Assembly (NCBI GenBank): GCA_938028585.1
Contig: CALIZH010000165.1
Span: forward strand, 1-8,743
Origin: an uncultured Actinomyces sp.
GTDB taxonomy: Bacteria > Actinomycetota > Actinomycetes > Actinomycetales > Actinomycetaceae
DNA length: 8,743 bases
Direction of reading: 5' to 3'
Positions 5,778 to 8,743 of this stretch are shown piece after piece. The translations under genes and the position numbers were made by a program. Each line of letters begins with the position of its first letter. Positions within the stretch are counted from its first letter, which is position 1. The notes beneath the pieces were generated by a model that saw only the letters and a list, made by a program, of their open reading frames with translations, did not search any database and was not told where the DNA came from.

Positions 5778-7282
5778 TGAATCCGTTGCTGAAGAAGTCC
5801 GCCTGCGAGCTTGCTGACCTGCTGCGTAGCGGTGAAATCACTTCTGTTGAGCTCACTCAGGCGTGCTTGGATCGCATCGATGCGATTGACCCCAAGGTCC
5901 ACGCCTTCCTGTATGTCGATCGTGAGGGTGCTCTTGCAACTGCTGCCGACGTGGATGCGCGCCGTGCTGCGGGGGAAGAACTGCCTCGCTTGGCAGGCGT
6001 GCCCATTGCGGTCAAGGACAACATGGTGACCCGAGGCGTTCCCACGACCTGCGCTTCGAAGATCCTTGAGGGATGGCTGCCTCCCTACGATGCAACCGTC
6101 GTCGAGCTTCTGCACAAGGCTGGAATGCCGATCTTGGGTAAGACCAATATGGACGAGTTCGCTATGGGCTCCTCGACCGAGCACTCCGCTTACGGTCGCA
6201 CGGGCAACCCGTGGGATCTTGATCGTATCCCCGGTGGTTCCGGAGGCGGCTCCGCTGCTGCTGTTGCTTCTTTCATGGCACCGCTGGCTTTGGGTTCTGA
6301 TACCGGTGGTTCGATCCGTCAGCCCGGTGCTGTGACGGGTACCGTGGGCGCAAAGCCCACATACGGCGCAGTTTCGCGTTACGGACTGATCGCTATGGCC
6401 TCGTCGCTGGACCAGATTGGCCCGGTAACCCGCACGGTTGAGGACGCAGCTGCACTGACCGAGGTAATCGGTGGCTACGATCCCCACGACTCGACGTCCC
6501 TGAATGAGCCGGTTCCCGCGCTCTCTGAAAGTGTTGCTCAGGTCGCCAAGGATGGAAAGATTGAGGGGCTGCGCGTTGGCGTTGTCCGCGAACTTTCCGG
6601 TGAGGGCTACCAAGATGATGTTCTCGAGGCCTTCAACGCGACCGTTGAGAAGTTGCGTGCTGCCGGGGCTGAGATCGTTGAGGTTTCCTGCCCGAGCTTC
6701 GATTACGCTCTTGCTGCTTACTACCTGATTATGCCGGCTGAGGTTTCCTCGAACCTGGCGCGTTTTGACGGTATGCGTTACGGCATCCGCGTCGAGCCCA
6801 GCGAAGGCCCTGTTACCGCAGAGCGCGTTATGGCAGCGACTCGAGAAGCCGGTTTCGGCGATGAAGTGAAGCGTCGTATTATCTTGGGCACTCACGTCCT
6901 ATCGGCAGGCTTCTTCGACGCCTACTACGGAAGTGCGCAGAAGGTTCGTACCCTGATTCAGCGCGACTTTGCGCGTGTCTTTGAAGAGGTCGATGTTCTG
7001 GTTTCGCCGACCTGTCCGACAACAGCATTCCGTTTCGGAGAGAAGATGGATGATCCCATGGCGATGTACCTCAATGACATCGCGACCATCCCTGCAAACC
7101 TGGCCGGAATTCCTGCGATGAGTGTTCCAAACGCCGTCAGTGCCGAGGGGCTTCCCGTTGGATTCCAGATTCTTGCTCCGGCTCACCACGACCTCAAGAT
7201 GTATGAAGTCGCAAGCCTCGTTGAGCAACTCAGTGGCGATATCGCGGGTAACTGCCCCGCAGCGCAGTGGGAGGAGAACTAA
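5777..7282 (+). CDS. gatA: Asp-tRNA(Asn)/Glu-tRNA(Gln) amidotransferase subunit A (glutamine amidase)
   Basis: GatA is the amidase subunit: it hydrolyses glutamine and sends the ammonia through a channel to GatB, where the tRNA-bound Glu or Asp is amidated. The 501-residue length is normal. The amidase-signature triad is complete: Lys80 in PIAVKDN, the cis-Ser155 in GGSGGGSA, and the nucleophile Ser179 in SDTGGSIRQPG, close to positions 79, 154 and 178 of the Staphylococcus aureus enzyme as I recall them. The glycine/serine-rich signature runs from about 152 to 185, and YLNDIATIPANLAGIPA near the C-terminus is also typical. The start at 5777 overlaps the gatC stop by one base and has a strong ribosome binding site; the TAA overlaps the gatB ATG. 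The pathway implies that a non-discriminating GluRS and/or AspRS supplies mischarged tRNA. Identification is secure. Confidence 0.98.
   Translation: MNPLLKKSACELADLLRSGEITSVELTQACLDRIDAIDPKVHAFLYVDREGALATAADVDARRAAGEELPRLAGVPIAVKDNMVTRGVPTTCASKILEGWLPPYDATVVELLHKAGMPILGKTNMDEFAMGSSTEHSAYGRTGNPWDLDRIPGGSGGGSAAAVASFMAPLALGSDTGGSIRQPGAVTGTVGAKPTYGAVSRYGLIAMASSLDQIGPVTRTVEDAAALTEVIGGYDPHDSTSLNEPVPALSESVAQVAKDGKIEGLRVGVVRELSGEGYQDDVLEAFNATVEKLRAAGAEIVEVSCPSFDYALAAYYLIMPAEVSSNLARFDGMRYGIRVEPSEGPVTAERVMAATREAGFGDEVKRRIILGTHVLSAGFFDAYYGSAQKVRTLIQRDFARVFEEVDVLVSPTCPTTAFRFGEKMDDPMAMYLNDIATIPANLAGIPAMSVPNAVSAEGLPVGFQILAPAHHDLKMYEVASLVEQLSGDIAGNCPAAQWEEN
7269..7276 (+). promoter_or_regulatory. Ribosome binding site of gatB inside gatA
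   Basis: GGGAGGAG in the last gatA codons lies 5 nt before ATG 7282 and, with the TAATG junction, supports coupled translation of gatB. Confidence 0.75.
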
Positions 7283-8743
7283 TGACTGAGCTGATGGATT
7301 ACCAGGAGGCTACCGCTTCCTTCGATCCGGTTCTCGGAATTGAAGTTCACGTCGAGTTGGGTACCGCGACCAAGATGTTCGATGCGGCTCCCAATGCCTT
7401 CGGTGGCGACCCGAATACCTACGTGACCCCCGTGTCGCTTGGCCTTCCCGGCTCGCTCCCCGTGGTCAATCACCGGGCAGTCGAATACGCGATCAAGATC
7501 GGCCTCGCATTGAATTGCTCAATTGCCAAGAGCTGCCGTTTCGCGCGTAAGAACTACTTCTACCCGGACCTGACGAAGGCTTTCCAGACCTCACAGTCAG
7601 ATGAGCCCATCGCTTATGACGGCTATGTGGACGTTGAGCTAGAGGACGGCACTATGTTCCGCGTTCAGATTGAGCGTGCGCACATGGAAGAAGACGCCGG
7701 AAAGAACACTCACATCGGTGGCGCGGATGGTCGTATTCAGGGTGCGGACCACTCGCTGGTTGACTACAACCGTGCGGGCGTCCCCTTGGTTGAGATCGTG
7801 ACCCGTCCTATTGAAGGGGCAGGGGAGCGAGCACCTGAGGTTGCCGCTGCATACGTTCAGGCACTGCGTGATATCTTCCGTACTCTTGGCGTCTCTGAGG
7901 CGCGTATGGAGCGCGGAAATGTCCGTGCCGATATCAACGTTTCTCTTCGTCCGACCCCGACCTCTCCTTTGGGGACTCGAACCGAAACCAAGAACGTGAA
8001 CTCTTTCAGGGGTATCGCGAACGCCGTTCGTTTCGAGATTCAGCGACAAGCACAGATCTTGGCTGACGGCGGATCAGTTCTTCAGGAAACCCGTCACTTC
8101 CACGAGGAAGACGGAACGACCTCGTCTGGTCGTGAAAAGTCCGATGCAGAAGATTACCGCTACTTCCCAGAACCGGATCTTGTCCCGGTCGTTCCCTCTG
8201 AGGAATGGGTTGAATCCCTGCGTCAGTCCCTGCCTGAGCTTCCGGTCGCCAAGAGGCGCCGTCTGCGCGAGCAATGGGGTTTTGCCGATAAGGAAATGCG
8301 CGACGTCATCAACGCGGGCGCGCTTGAACTCATCGAGGCAACCGTCGAAGCTGGGACCGATCCCGCAGCTGCACGTAAGTGGTGGATGGGTGAACTGGCT
8401 CGTTACTCGAAGGACAAGCAGGTTGCGCTTGAGGACCTACCGGTTTCTCCCGCACAAATCGCACAGCTCCAGTCCTTGGTTGATAGCGGTCGTCTGACCG
8501 ACAAGCTTGCTCGCCAAGTCCTTGAAGGTGTTCTTGCGGGTGAAGGCGATCCTGAGCAGGTCGTTGCTGCACGCGGACTTGAAGTTGTTTCTGACGACGG
8601 TGCACTCACTGCAGCCGTTCAGGAAGCACTGGACGCAAATCCCGATATCGTCGAGAAGATCAAGGGCGGCAAGGTTCAGGCCGCTGGCGCCCTTGTCGGT
8701 GCGGTCATGAAGGCTACCCGTGGCCAGGCAGATGCCGCCCGCG
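7282..8743 (+). CDS. gatB: Asp-tRNA(Asn)/Glu-tRNA(Gln) amidotransferase subunit B (3' end beyond window)
   Basis: GatB binds the mischarged tRNA, activates its Glu/Asp side chain with ATP and amidates it with ammonia from GatA. The window holds 487 codons; actinobacterial GatB is about 500 residues, so only the last few are missing. Seen: the N-terminal strand GIEVHVELGT (19-28), the conserved FARKNYFYPDLTKAFQTSQ segment (87-105), the GatB signature DYNRAGVPLVEIVT (161-174), TETKNVNSFR, and the SDAEDYRYFPEPDL active-site region. The helical YqeY-like tail that contacts tRNA follows from about residue 340. ATG 7282 overlaps the gatA stop by one base. gatB follows gatA directly, unlike mycobacteria, where pfkA lies between them. 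It is the last visible gene of the operon; identification is secure. Confidence 0.97.
   Translation, partial: MTELMDYQEATASFDPVLGIEVHVELGTATKMFDAAPNAFGGDPNTYVTPVSLGLPGSLPVVNHRAVEYAIKIGLALNCSIAKSCRFARKNYFYPDLTKAFQTSQSDEPIAYDGYVDVELEDGTMFRVQIERAHMEEDAGKNTHIGGADGRIQGADHSLVDYNRAGVPLVEIVTRPIEGAGERAPEVAAAYVQALRDIFRTLGVSEARMERGNVRADINVSLRPTPTSPLGTRTETKNVNSFRGIANAVRFEIQRQAQILADGGSVLQETRHFHEEDGTTSSGREKSDAEDYRYFPEPDLVPVVPSEEWVESLRQSLPELPVAKRRRLREQWGFADKEMRDVINAGALELIEATVEAGTDPAAARKWWMGELARYSKDKQVALEDLPVSPAQIAQLQSLVDSGRLTDKLARQVLEGVLAGEGDPEQVVAARGLEVVSDDGALTAAVQEALDANPDIVEKIKGGKVQAAGALVGAVMKATRGQADAAR

Noticed and set aside
5414..6895. 493-codon ORF on the minus strand opposite gatC and gatA
   Set aside because: It lies antisense to two certain genes whose biased codon use leaves the opposite frame free of stops. 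The translation is rich in Ser, Arg, Thr and Gly with no recognisable domain.

Overview
The window looks like chromosomal DNA of a moderately GC-rich actinobacterium. The evidence is the actinobacterial style of the LigA and GatCAB proteins, the ligA-to-gatCAB gene neighbourhood (also known from mycobacteria), an FtsK/SpoIIIE ATPase of a type I associate with actinobacteria, and a likely leaderless promoter at gatC. Actinomycetaceae or a close relative is my best guess, but the genus cannot be read from the sequence. No rRNA, tRNA, CRISPR array, insertion sequence or convincing intrinsic terminator was seen.

Layout. Positions 1-1598 (minus strand) hold the first 532 codons of a membrane-anchored FtsK/SpoIIIE-family ATPase that runs off the left edge. 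Its frame is open throughout and carries two membrane helices, a Walker A and a Walker B motif. A divergent intergenic stretch (1599-1725) leads to a possible 31-residue small ORF (1726-1821), whose stop overlaps the start of ligA (1818-4145, plus strand). LigA is an NAD-dependent DNA ligase with all the usual domains and about 85 extra residues between its zinc finger and main helix-hairpin-helix region. Tail to tail with ligA, sharing 4 bp, lies a minus-strand phospholipase D / cardiolipin-synthase-like gene (4142-5404). After a 76-bp divergent gap the plus-strand gatC-gatA-gatB operon begins (5481-8743). gatB lacks only its last few codons at the right edge.

How the genes work together. 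GatC, GatA and GatB form the tRNA-dependent amidotransferase that corrects Glu-tRNA(Gln) and/or Asp-tRNA(Asn). The three genes are joined by 1-nt stop/start overlaps and share a promoter that seems to start transcription at the gatC ATG. LigA is the replicative and repair ligase. The phospholipase D-like gene has no evident functional link to its neighbours and interrupts the ligA-gat block on the opposite strand. The FtsK-like gene is the accessory-looking part: its architecture resembles EccC/EssC-type secretion ATPases more than the chromosome translocase FtsK, and its codon use is less biased than that of ligA.

No clearly new multi-gene system is visible. The best leads are the FtsK-like protein with its unrecognised N-terminal region, the coupled small ORF before ligA, the LigA insert and the dyad-rich gatC promoter.
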